Source: Saccoglossus kowalevskii
Lineage: Eukaryota; Hemichordata; Enteropneusta; Harrimaniidae
NCBI RefSeq assembly: GCF_000003605.2
Contig: NW_003122916.1
Coordinates: 166,131 to 203,725 of the forward strand
Direction: 5' to 3'
Length of the DNA: 37,595 nt
Shown here: piece after piece, positions 1 to 12,399 of the stretch
Numbering within the stretch: the stretch's first letter is position 1
Layout of the letters: each line of letters starts with the position of its first letter
Made by a program: the position numbers and the translations under genes
Notes under the pieces: generated by a model
What the model was told of the DNA's origin: nothing
The model's database searches: none
The model's input: the letters and a program-made list of their open reading frames with translations, nothing else

Positions 1-584
1 TCACCCTAGTCGCCACGCGACCAAAGATCGGAATTTGATTGGTCTGTTAAATATAACAATATATAGTCAATGAGCATCTTCAGCTGTTTTGTTCACATGC
101 AATGGGAAGGTGAGACATCTGGGATTGTTGAGATTACCGCAGACCGCCCTCAACGAACAAAGTCAACTTTGAAACAACACGTTGCGGTTCTAATCAGATA
201 TGCCAGTTATAGAGATTTAAAAAGATTACACAACGATTACTTTAATTAATACAGATTACTTCAGCGCTCTTGGAAAATTGTATCACAAAGTTTCCATGTG
301 TAATATTAGTTTCAATTGCAGCTGAAAATATACTCAGTTTACATATTTTTAAGTCGCCATTTTGATCTGTACGATACGGTACACTATGACTAGTGACATA
401 GTGCTGAGGATATCAAAAAAACAAACAAACACGTAATTGTTTCCTTACTTTCATAAGACTAAAACTCAAAACCATATGAATGTTGTTGCCATTGGAATGT
501 ATTCACGGAAAACACATGCGCCTGACGCAATGCTTTATGTAAATGAGTTATGTGATTGATTTGTTTTTATTATTGTTATTATAG
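1..584 (+). other. Intron 3' part of the left-edge gene (partial)
   Basis: No open frame of note precedes the coding exon at 585. The stretch ends in a T-rich tract and an AG at 583-584, a normal splice acceptor. It therefore reads as the 3' part of an intron whose upstream exons lie outside the window. A CGCCATTTT string near 354-362 matches the YY1-type core but has no other support here. Confidence 0.5.
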
Positions 585-1216
585 TTACACTTAACGAGGA
601 AACTGGGGATACTCCCGAGATCGTACCTGTAGAGGAGGTGCCAGTAGAAGAGAACGGCAAAGCTAAGCAGCCCGAGGAACAAGCCAACAGTAAACCGGAA
701 GTGGAGACGAAACCGGAAGCCCAGCCTATTGAGACTCAAACGCAATCACCAACAGAGCAGCTACAGGAGAAGTCGGAGAGTTCAGATGAGAAAATGAAAC
801 CTGATACGACAGAAACTGCGGACAGCCAACCACAATCCCCTGCAAGCGGTGGAACCAGCTCACCAGTGCCGTCTCCCGATGACGTCACAGTACGTACAGT
901 GGTTACGGAGAAGGTGATCGATGAACCCAAGAGCATTCCGGTAATCATCGACACTGCACAGGCAACAGATACTACTAAATTGTTGGAGTCAAATGAAACA
1001 CAATCGGAATCGTATTCTGGATCAGAAAGTCACTTCAAAGAATCAACAGCGACAAGTCGCGTGGTGAAGACAACAGTGGTCACCGAAAGATACACGTTAG
1101 ACGCCTCATCTGATGGCGGTCCTACCAATGCTATTACAACTACTGAAACTGTTACGGAAAAAATCACAACAGAAGAAGATGAAGTAATCAATAAAGCTGA
1201 GGAAAAAGAGACTTAG
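585..1216 (+). CDS. Terminal coding exon of an acidic Thr/Glu/Ser-rich protein (partial gene)
   Basis: This is an open frame of about 210 codons. It begins right after a splice acceptor (T-rich tract, AG at 583-584) and ends in TAG at 1214-1216. The first two bases complete a codon from an upstream exon, so the true start lies left of the window and no ATG is needed here. The product is very hydrophilic: Glu/Pro/Gln/Thr/Ser-rich at first, then with recurring Thr-Val-Thr-Glu-type runs such as VRTVVTEKVIDEP, RVVKTTVVTERY and TTETVTEKITTEEDE, ending in EEKET. It has no signal peptide, membrane segment or Cys-rich module. The composition resembles a disordered C-terminal tail of a cytoskeletal or membrane-skeleton protein; protein 4.1 tails are also Thr/Val-rich. 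I do not recognise the family, so function is unassigned. The long biased frame and clean acceptor make coding status likely. Confidence 0.75.
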
Positions 1217-1600
1217 ATCCGTCTGATTATCAGTGAAATTCTAGTGAAAATAAAAGTTACTTTGCGGAGTAGGATAGAATAGAACAATATAGGCATGTTT
1301 GGTATATGTGCAACTATACTCGAAAGTGAAACTCCTTGAAAGTTGAACGTACAAAGATAATAAAATACAATAAAATACTCAACTGGCCACTCGGTGTGTG
1401 AAAAATGTCTTTTGTTTTTATACACTCGTGCTTTTCACACACAAAATAACTGTTTTACAGAAGTACTAGAATGGTGAAAAAAATATTTTCTAACTCTTTG
1501 ACGAAACATTTTGTTTGTTATTATTATTGTATTGAAGGCTATATAGTAATCGATATTGTACATCGATTTATTAACCAGGAATAAAGTTCAAGGTATTTAT
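1217..1600 (+). other. 3' UTR with three AATAAA polyadenylation signals
   Basis: AATAAA hexamers follow the TAG at 1359-1364, 1369-1374 and 1580-1585. The first two lie close together about 145 bases after the stop, which is a usual arrangement. The third could serve a longer transcript form. Confidence 0.5.
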
Positions 1601-2693
1601 AATATTCTAGCATACATTATTATTATTAATAACAGCGTCATCTATATCACACTGACTAAGCTAATCTAGTTAGCGTTGACATATTAATAGTTTTGCTAAA
1701 AGACTAGACAAGAATCAGCCCGAGCAATAACACATTTACAGTCTAAATCATGGTGGCGTTATAGCAGATACTATTCATACACAGGATGATAGCAAATCGT
1801 ATCATCGATGTGTATTATCTTTTTCACCACCAGTTCCCTCTTTTTATCACAAATTCACAAAATAGTTCCGTTTATAGTCTGCACTTTCCTTCAGAAGATT
1901 GGAACAAAAATATCCAATTGTTTTGAGTACAAACTGAAAATTAACTCCAATTTTGTCTGTTGGCTCCAAAATCGGAAATATTGAAGAATATAAGAAAAAA
2001 AGTGCAAACAACGAGAAAGTCTGGTAGAGAAAAGGTAAACAGTCAACAAAGGGGTGCAATTACCTCAGAATATAGAGCGTAGATGTAATCGTTGTTTTTA
2101 CGTGAGCATTCAAGACATCTAGGCGTTCGGTCAATGACCCATTATGTCTTACATGAGTTGGAGACAACGGGATCACGGCATAACCTACTGGTGATGCCTC
2201 ATTGCCCGAAACGCCTAGTTGTTTTAACACATTATCAGTACAAAATTTCTGTAATAGATAATTCACGAGTTTAATAGATTATTTGTGTTATAGTCATCCA
2301 TTTGTGATTATTTGTGCAATGCAATAACGACGTCACCATGACATCATTGAATTGTCATTGAGTTAAGTTTGATGGCGAGGTATTGCGATTCAGACCGATT
2401 CAGATTAAGATGTGTTGTCCGCCGGACTGTACGCGACCTTATGGAAATCGTGTTGATGACCAAAGTGTGGTCGGTGAAAGCCAAGTACAGAAATGAACGC
2501 CGAGTCTAATTCAGTTTCATCTGTAATTCTGAATTCCACAGGGGACTTGGGTTAATATAATCAGAATCCTTCGATTTCTCCTACAAGTCACGATGTACAT
2601 CACTGCCACGCCTATATGGTGATATATAAAATAAACTTTGTTGCAAAAAGTTGCAGTTTCGTGTAATGTGTTGTATGATCATTGGAATATATA
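1601..2693. other. Intergenic, no gene seen
   Basis: AT-rich sequence with only short frames on either strand. No splice-linked coding signal, RNA gene or clear repeat was recognised. Confidence 0.5.
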
Positions 2694-2898
2694 CTGTAGA
2701 ATACTTTATTTTAGCTGGAAATAATTTTCCCTGAAAAGACTTTTTAGGTGTTTTGTATAGAATTTATTTTCACTGATTTTTGACAAGTTGAATGTAAAAT
2801 ATAGAAAAAGGTATATTCACTGGTTTTTATTTTCACTGAATCATTCCTTCAGTGGAAATAGCGAAAATTAATTCCAAGCGAAAATAAAGTATCTTCAG
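2694..2898. mobile_element. Miniature inverted-repeat element (Tc1/mariner-like, TA target site)
   Basis: The left end CTGTAGAATACTTTATTTT and the inverted right end CTGAAGATACTTTATTTT match over roughly 35 bp with small gaps. Both ends are flanked by TA (2692-2693 and 2899-2900), as expected for Tc1/mariner-type insertion. At 205 bp with no open frame it is non-autonomous. The interior also has two direct copies of a TTTATTTTCACTGA-type string. Family assignment rests only on the TA duplication and is inferred. Confidence 0.65.
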
Positions 2899-2900
2899 TA

Positions 2901-4325
2901 ATCTACTTTAAACCGTAGATTCTGATTGGTAAACAAATTTTGTTGCGTGATAAGTAATAGGTTACCATGGAAACGTACATTGGTAAAATACAAAGCGCCA
3001 TGTATCATCGACGTCGCGGTATCAGTGCTCCCGGCCCTAATCTCACCATTAAACAAAGCGTCAATCATAGTAGACACATCCAATGAAAAAACGATGTCGC
3101 CGTCAGCGTGCCCTGCCACTAGAGGGCGCCACTTAAAGGAATGATTGATTGACATTACTGTTTTTGAGGTTATTTGCTAGGATGTCTTCTTTTATGAGAA
3201 AAAATACTGCATGGAGTTTATATTCACATATCTTTGAGTACATTTGCGTTATGATATGCCTTTATTAATAATGAGAATGAAAACAACTATAACAGTTAAA
3301 TGTAATGCGTCACAAATAGGAGAGGAGTAGATAGTTATTCAGAGGCACACCACTGATAATATTGCACAATTATTTAATTTACAGAAAAAATCAGAAATCG
3401 TCTTCAAATCAAGGATCTGGAGTTGTAATTTTAACAAGATAACTCGATAGGCGAAATTAGTTGTCTGTTATCATAATCAAAAACTATAACTGCAAAGGTG
3501 AAATAATGACGTCATCCCTAAAGTTATATTGTCGCAAATTTTGTTCGATGAATCTTTTGACATGTCAAGTAATACGTGTAATGTAATAAATACAACAGTT
3601 ATGATATTTGCAACATATCCAACTTGCCAAGATCTGAGCATCTGAACTGTTCCGGGGTTCTCTGTTCGAAAATCAAAGATGGACTATATTACAAACTCAA
3701 TATTCGATGTGAAGCATTTTTCGTTAATATTAGTAAGAAATGCACACGGATTGAATTGTTTTCTAGTCATTAGATCCGTTCCATTTGAATTTATAGGACG
3801 CCTGTTTCACTATGTTACCACTGCGTCTGCGCAAACTTCAAACGTTAAATGCTTTTCAGGCTGGTTCTGTTTAGCGTGCACGCCCGGAAGTTGAATTTGA
3901 ACAACAATGCATGACGGGATATATTGATATAATAATTTTGTCAATACATGGCACGTCAGGTGCCAGTTAGTATCACTAGCGAACCCCGTAACTTTCAATT
4001 TCGATTTTTGGCCAAGTTACTCAAATTGAAAGGGCTTCCAACTAAGTTTGATTCATTTCTTCCCGGCGTCTTTTGCGAATGGCAAGTAGAACCAATCAGA
4101 ATACTAGATTCATTACCGGCCTTTTGTGGATTGGTGCGCCGTAACACTTGGACCGGAAACCAGGCGACTAAGTTTTACCGACATTACAACTTTGGACGTA
4201 TTAGACGTATTTGGCGTACTATATATACTGACTACATAGCTACTGATGTTTGACATGAAAATAAAACAAGCGTTGTGGTGACTACGGCAAGCTGACAGGT
4301 CATCGAACACCATGCTTTCAGAACG
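2901..4325. other. Intergenic / downstream flank of the protease gene
   Basis: No convincing gene was found. A palindromic X-box-like string lies at 2961-2974. A 101-codon + strand ATG frame at 3948-4253 has no recognisable features. The protease 3' UTR must lie at its high-coordinate end. No AATAAA for the minus strand was found within about 1 kb below the stop, so the UTR end is undefined. Confidence 0.4.
2961..2974. promoter_or_regulatory. X-box-like palindrome (RFX-type)
   Basis: GTTACCATGGAAAC fits the RFX X-box pattern of two RYYNCC half-sites facing each other around CCATGG. It is far from any start site identified here, so a functional role is unproven. Confidence 0.25.
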
Positions 4326-4415
4326 TTAGTACTGGCAATTTCCACGTCGCAGTCCAATATCATCCAGGGCAATATCACTCAGATAGCTATTGCCTTTGAC
4401 TCCTTCAAACGTTAC
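4326..4415 (-). CDS. Protease exon 15: MAM domain 2 end and stop codon
   Basis: Phase-0 start after CATTAG. It encodes [20 protein letters not shown] then GLRRGNCQY and TAA (4326-4328). It is parallel to exon 12. The stop directly after the last MAM Cys means no TRAF, EGF, ShK or membrane segment follows in this form. Confidence 0.92.
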   Translation of the reverse strand, partial: VTFEGVKGNSYLSDIALDDIGLRRGNCQY

Positions 4416-7400
4416 CTAATGAAATAATCCCCAAATTAACATAATTAAATAATCTCAAAATTAACATAATTAAATAATGTCAAAATTAACATAAATGAAT
4501 AATCACGAAATTAACATAATTAAGTAATCCCAAAATTAACATAATTAAATAATCCCAAAATTAACATAATTAAGTAATCCCAAAATTATCAAAATTAAAT
4601 AATCCCAAAATTAACACAATTAAATAATCCCAAAATTAACATGATTAAGTAATCCAAAAATTAACATAATTAAATAATCCCAAAATTAACGTAATTAAAT
4701 AATCAGTAAAGAAATAACATGTCAACAAAATAAAGACGAATATTAATAACTATACCTTAAAATGTGACTGCCGGACAAGGTATACCATGAGAGAATTCCA
4801 CTGATTGCCTTTATCACCCGATGTTGACCATACTGGACTTCCCATGACGTCACCATCATTGTAGATATACATATTTAAAGTACCCATGTGACTACCGTAC
4901 ATGTGATAGTAGAATGTCAGACACGAACCATTGGTGGCTGAGAAACTTGGTGAAACGATCCTGGCTTTATTTCCGTTACTTGTATTGGACGATTCGATGT
5001 AAATGTAATGACCTAAATAAGGATTGTTTTTATGGTGAATTACATATCAAGCACCTACGCCACTACGCAGCGCCCTCTATTGGCTAAACTTGCAAATTTG
5101 TGCGTCGTCAGTTATTTTAGGAAAACAACAACAAACCATCTCAACGCCTTATTTAAAAAAAATTACCGGAAACATTGTTTTGTGAGATCTTACTTAACGT
5201 AGACTCATGGACAGTGGACGCAGGGAACAGAGCGGACTTGTGAGAGGTTGATAACAAACAGAGAAAGTTTGAGGGAACAAATATCTTGTAAATCATCGAG
5301 TAAATTACGTACCCCGTCGAGATATACTATATTTGTGTGACAATATCACTCAACATACCGCTTGTATCTGATAATGTATGGTCCGCTATAGGTCCCGTGT
5401 TTGCAGTTAACGTAGGTCCACTTTTTAATAACGTCCAATCAAAGTCGTCAGACTGATCTTGTTGAAAGTCACATGGTCCGGATTCAAAATCGCACACAAA
5501 AGGTGACCCTGTTGACGGATTGAATAATTAATAATAATTACTATTTATAATTCAAGACAGATAAACAAACATTGGTATACAAAACATACACACGTATAAG
5601 TAGATAACGACGTCATCAACCCAGCGTAATATACAATGAGAATTAAAGAAGGAAACACTGTCGGAAAATTTACTTATAATAATTTATTTTCACATCGACC
5701 ACAGAATCTATGATTTGCAAAATAAAAATCAAGATACTGTCATAACATATTTTTTCACCTTGTGGAAGACAACTACCGTCTCTGGCGCTGATATCATCTA
5801 TTGCAAAATCACCACGGTAACTGACTCCCCTAATGCCTTCAAAGACAATCTATAGATGAGAAGAAAAAAAAAATAGTATTGATATCGCAGTACATATGAG
5901 TTTAAATTTTTACCAACAAAATACAAAAAAATGAACACGATTCTTGTATCCCGAGACTAGTGTAAAAAGCGTAAATCACTCCATTAGCTTTAAACCTTTC
6001 AAATTTCGCATATACAGACGGTATATTTCAATATTTATAATAATATTATTTCACCAGTTGAACCTCACCTGGAATGGAGAATCTGGTCGTACTTCAATCT
6101 CCGCTAACTTCCACATGTTAACTTGTTCACCAGTTAGTGAAAAGATTAATTCGCCTAAGGAACTAGTTCCAAACAGAGCTTCGGCTCTCATGTATACATT
6201 TATAGTCCCAACGTGTTCACCATACATGTGATAATAAAACCGTAAACATTTGGATTTGTCTGGATATATGGGCGAAACAAGTAATGCCTTATCGCCTTCG
6301 ACACGTGGACTTGAAGACTCTATATACAAGTACTTGCCTGTGGGAAGAATATACTTTAATGACCGTCGAAATCTCGTTGATAGCGAGATATCACGAGAGT
6401 TGTTTTTGCATTGACGAATATGCCCTATTAACCGTGAAGAATCTTCTGAAATCAATCACTAAATATGCGGAAAAACATTACTTGAAAATAAACACCGTAT
6501 TATTTACGAGTGAAGAATAAATTAAACTTAATTAAATTGGGTTTGAAAGAGCAATGTTATTCAGTGTATTATCTATCGATGTTTGTGTGCCATATTAGAA
6601 TTTTGGAAGAATACTCACATGTATATTTTTGTCTCATCCCTATCAACATTATCAAAATGAAAGATAATCTGTGTGCGCATGACGAGTGTTGTCTTACCTT
6701 TGTTTGTGCCAGTGGTGTGATCTATTGTGGGGCCGGTGTAAGCAGATGGCGTGCTTCCCCAGTGTAAAACCCAGTCAAAATTATCATTCATATCCTGAGT
6801 AAAACCACACAGACCATCACTTAAATCACACAGAAGTGTCGTGGTTTCTATGGAAACAAAACATATCATTCTGAGTATAATGGCCCAACCTATTGTCAGT
6901 TTAAATTACATTAGTCATAAATTCCAATACATGTTGACCAGTCTCCGTCTTTAGCATAAATGGAACAATATTACAACATTCAGCAACTTTGACACTAGAT
7001 GGCGTTTATAGAACGACGATTACTAGTATATGTTTCTCACAACGTGTTATGCGATTCACAATGGGACTTAAAAGGCGGTGGTCGTCGCGTCGCGCATGTA
7101 CGACATTTGTGTTGATAAATAATGAATTTTTCACAATCGAATGTGCTGTTTTAATGGAAATCACGAGCACGAGTTTTCCCCTGGGCTTAACATACACTAA
7201 TTACCGTCAGTGACTCCTTTGACACCTTCCAATCATCAAAGAAATGTCATAGCCTTGGTACGTCCCAGTTTGAACTCGTTGGTATTCCTCAAAATCTCCA
7301 TTTGTTTTCATTGGAGTCCCATAACTCGCACATGCGTAGCGCGACGACACTACCGTTAATTATTCAGACTATATAAGAAAATCACTTGAAATGACCAATC

Positions 7401-10400
7401 ATTGTCCCTCTATGTATAGCGACTGTCGACCAATGCACCGATCTGACTTGAAGTAAATAAGCATGGTTAGGGAGGCAGAGTCCGTACCTTGGCATACAGG
7501 CGTTCCGTAGTTCCAATTACCAGTATCCAAACACTGTAATTCTTCTTCCCCATAAAGTGTATAACCAAGTTCACATGTAAATATTGCAATGTCCCCTTTC
7601 AAACAACAATCACCCAATAGAGCACCATGTGTAGGCGCCTCCAACGGGGGACAGATAATACCTATTAAAATACAAAGTGGGAAGAGTGATGATGCTTTGC
7701 TCACTTTTCAACACTGATAGCAGTGACGTCACTGCCTTCAGCGTTGCAGCCTGTGTATTAAATCTCATAAAAGATTCTGATCCATAACACGATTATTATG
7801 ATAACACGGGTTATTATGATAAACTGGTATTATCCGACAGTTTAAACTCAAGAATAAGATATTATATAAATGCACTTACCACAGTTGTATAGTTTATTGA
7901 CCTTTACTAAGTCTAAATCACTGAACCCAACTCGCTGTCCTAGGACCACATCGATGTCTTGTTTTGGTTGAATTGTGGGTAATAGAAGTGTGTTCTTTGA
8001 AAATGTGACGTTAGAGTAGTGCATGATAGATCTATAATCATAATCTACGCCGAGGGTATCAACAATATTTTGATCGTATTTGTCAAAATTACGTTCTTTC
8101 CCTGAAATTAGATTAGATTAGATTAGATTACATTACATTAGATTAGATTAGATTAGATTACATTATATATTAGATATTCCTCTACTTCACTAGGCCATCC
8201 TAACAGTTGCGCTTAAAACGAAGATGAAGACCTCTTAAATACGCTCTAAATCCTAGGGTCCATATTCAACACACACCACATAAACATGACAACATATTGT
8301 GCATTTTTGTGAAGGATTTAAATTTAAAGAAACTGACACTGCTTTATTTACCGACAATGACATTATTCAAGTTAACTATGACGTAATCATCTCTGTCATT
8401 TCTTGAATGTTCGTGCCAGAATCCTATTGCGTGCATCATTTCGTGTATGACCGTCCCTTTATGTTCACACCCGCCATCTACGGACAACACCTGCTTACCA
8501 CCACTCCGTCCCACGCGAGAACTACAACTAGAAAACACAAGCCAGTTACGTAACGCTTTTTGTGGCGCCATACCCAAACACTATGACCACTGTAGGAACT
8601 CGACACCATTACTGCCATATTGCCACTAACCAGCATTTGTTTGAGTCTTAATTAACCTTAGAAGAAAATCCAAATTTTACATTGATATAGCTGTAGAGAC
8701 AGCCAATAGACCGTCACAGTTTCACGACATTATATGCATATGCATTCTCATAGTTTCTACGCCACCATACGTGGAAATGCCTAGACATCAATAACAGATA
8801 AATTAACGCTTCTCCAGAAGAATTTTTATTTTCAATGAATGTAGTATATTATTCAGAGTATGTGCCAGGAATGCAGAGACTTACCCGTTTTCTTTTACAA
8901 ATTCTATATAATCAGTTTCTGTGGTTCGTTGTTGAAAACGCACACATGTCATCATATGAAAATCGTTGATTGCATTTTGAATTGCAGTCCCAGCATTCGT
9001 ACCTACAATAAATTATTAAATAAAATTTATTTAGTAAGCGATTCAAAAAAATCAATATACGGCTTTCTTATTACATACACATGGACACTACATAACACAA
9101 TGGAATGTGCGTTACTCGCAGGATATCTGTGAAATTGCGTTTAATGACCTGTAGGTATACTTAATATGGATATAAACTTATACAATAGGTACGCCATAAA
9201 ATCTGGCCAACCATTCCATACTCATCTCGACGAAACAATTAAATACAGTTAGCAGTTATAAGGGTCATGTAGAACAAAGCATTGTTTTAATTTCAAATTG
9301 TTTTAAAGCGAGAGGGTCGTCACCTGCGCACGCGCGGGAATTGAGTCCGAAGTGATGATAACAACACACGCTAAGAACGCAAAGACTCATAAGTAGATGC
9401 TTGTTTGTAAACAATGACACGCTATGGCCATCGACGCATGCGTAGGTGACGACTCCCCTGCTTTAAACACATGGCGTATACTTGATAATACACATAATTT
9501 GACAAACTATAACATAATTGTCTATAACCATAACCATAACGAATATAAAATATTAATTAGAAAGATTACTTGTTCATTATACTTTAAGTAAAAGATACAT
9601 ACTAAGATCTGTGTTGATATTATAAAAAACGATTCCATTGGGCCATAGCAGATTTCGATCTCGTGCTGCATTTCTGTTTCCCTGCCAAGAAAACAATAAT
9701 ATCAGTAAACGTGTCAGTCAGTTTTTTTTAATAATGATCAAGATAATAAATTAATCCAACGAAAGATTAAAAGACATCCACCTTTCATACATAAAAGAAA
9801 CAATTTACAATAACGTCATATGAATAAATATGCTCGATATTGCGATGAACTACCTATTAATACAATCTACAGATGATTTGTGTCGTACTAGTATCTGAAT
9901 GTGCTACCGTCTACTGAGAAATAGTTAATCTTTCTAAAAGCAATCTGCCACTATGCAACTGTATGTGCGCATTCATCGTCGATAGTGAGTAGTTTTCTGC
10001 CAAAGTACAACTGTCAAGAGGCGTGTAAAAATGTGTGATTAATCGATATGGCTGTGTGTAAATAAGTTAGTACAGATGATATCTACCCCGAATTGATTCA
10101 CAACAAGCTAGATTGAAGTGTGCCTGGTGCACTTGATTATAATGTATTTAATTACTATTTAATGAATGAATAAATTAGGTGCTTTCATTTATATTCAGTT
10201 ATTCCCAAATAAAAAAAAAAAAAAAAAAAAAAGAGAAGTTGTGTCACGAAACAAATTGATCATAATGTAAAGGGATTATTCAGGAAAATCTACTTTCTGA
10301 AAAACAAGTGGATTATGTCCAAATTGTCGGAAGTGTTTTATATTGTGTAATAATTAATAGGAATATTCAAAAGTCATTTTATCTAAGATAGTATATTGAC

Positions 10401-12368
10401 AATGACTGTATCTTACCGATTGCTGATCGGGAACTATATCGCCCTCAACGAAGCTATCACCAACTAGAGTAAATGAAAAAGTAACACTAATGTGAATTTT
10501 AACATATAAGGCCACAGTTCCGAGGCTGAGACGAGTGTTTATATAAATGTATACAACAACGTAAGTCTTCCAGGGTTTGATTTAGAATAAATTCAAATCA
10601 GCGCGACAATAGCTTAACAATCGTATCGAATTATGATTAAAATGAGAAAAACTGAGTTTTAGTACGCATTCACATTTAACAAATCTAATGATCTACATGA
10701 TTATATTAATCATCTTTCATTGTATACACTGCACTTACTCAAGTATTCAAAATATTGAGCGTTTATATTTGTGATAAGTAAGTGTTTACTAATCAAACAA
10801 CGCACTCAATTTCACTGTTTGAGTTTTAAAAGTATTGTTACGCCTTTACACTGAATACCTAGTGCATTAGTTGTTTCGATCTCTCCTGGGGTTCCGGTTG
10901 CACTCTAGACTAAGGACGCGACCGGAATAGGTTTAAACAAACCTGTATTTTCTCGATTTTGAAAAAAAAAACGGATTAAATGGTTGGCAACTTTTCGATT
11001 TGTTTTCGATGGACACCGGATCAGGCACACACAAACCCAAACATAGTCTCATTTGTAATCTATCTAAGACCAAGAAAAGATGTCGAGTATTAAGGACAGA
11101 TAAGTTTAGAAGAAAGTTCTACAACGTGAATCTCATTCTCAACCAGCCGAGTTATACACTATTCAAAAATGATAGATTATGCACTGAACCAAAATTTATT
11201 CACAGGTGCATTATGGGATGTGTTTATAGTCACAGTGCCCCCATTTACAAGTTACTAGGTAAAATGTCAAAACTCTTGAACAAGAAATACTAAGTTTACC
11301 AAAAACACCCATAACAACGAAGCCCTCAACAAGTTTTCTAATCAATGGTCCCATTTTAGTGTTTATTGACATTTACTGACAGATTAACGCGGTACTCTGA
11401 TTGCTAAATACGCTACTTCTAACATCAAAGCGACCACGGCTACTTCTTGAGACACATATTGCAACTGTGTCGCATTCTCAAACGACTCCCGACTTGTCCG
11501 AACCCTCCTTAATATGGCTGAGATGTTTTTGAGTAGAAAGGAATTGCGTGGTTGGAAATAAAAAAATGACGAAATTAAATTGATATGTGAGGTGTTATTA
11601 ATGTACTCATGTTAATGCCACACCATTTTAAACCTTATAATAAAAATGTATCTCCATATCATATATTTTTTAAAAATTCTAAATACATAGTTTTCACAAA
11701 TATATGTTTATACTTTTTGGTACGAAACATTTATCAGATCACTTGTTAAATTCTAAATGACTAATATACAGTTTAAAAAAATATATTTTGAAAAGTATTT
11801 GATACCAATGCTCCTAAGAACTCGCTTTCGTTTTGACGAAATTTTATAATATATAATATCGTAGTCGTCGCCCAATGCGGTCTCACCTGCTGTGGATCCG
11901 TAATTAACCGATAATATTTTATCCATGGCGTTTTCAATGTCCACCACTGCAAATGAAAATAGCAATCGTGAATCATTATTGTAAAATTTGCTAACATTCC
12001 AACGACGTCATGAAATACAACATACTTGGATCATTACATTTGAAAGTTATTCCAACATATCTTCTTCACAATAACTTTCGATATCACATGCACACTCTCT
12101 TGATTTAAAATATCTACGTCGGTTCATTTAATTAACAGATAAATTCTATATTAATATGTCATTCATTGTCAATAGTATATGTTATGGAGAATGGCAGTGT
12201 TACTAAGTAGACATGTTCACTGATATGAGCATTACATATATACCCAGGCATAACCTCGTATCCGTATACACTGAACATTGAGTCGATGTCAACTTTTTAC
12301 GTTAGAATAATTCTGTCAGTGAAAACATACCCCTAATTCCATACAGCTGATTGCCGTGGTTCCTATAA

Positions 12369-12399
<31 letters not shown>

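Noticed and set aside
2895-3155. 86-codon minus-strand frame next to the TA-flanked miniature element
   Set aside because: It reads smoothly but matches no family I can name and begins inside the element end. It is probably repeat-derived or chance.
3948-4253. 101-codon + strand ATG frame
   Set aside because: No domain, signal or splice support, and composition like random AT-moderate sequence. One or two frames of this length are expected by chance in 37 kb.
6051-6455. 134-codon minus frame taken as one exon
   Set aside because: Only 6069-6337 is coding. The splice sites at both ends join it in phase to exons 10 and 12, so the remainder is intron read-through.
11000-11293. 97-codon + strand frame inside intron 3
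   Set aside because: Starts at TTG, no family signature, and lies antisense within the intron of a well-supported gene.
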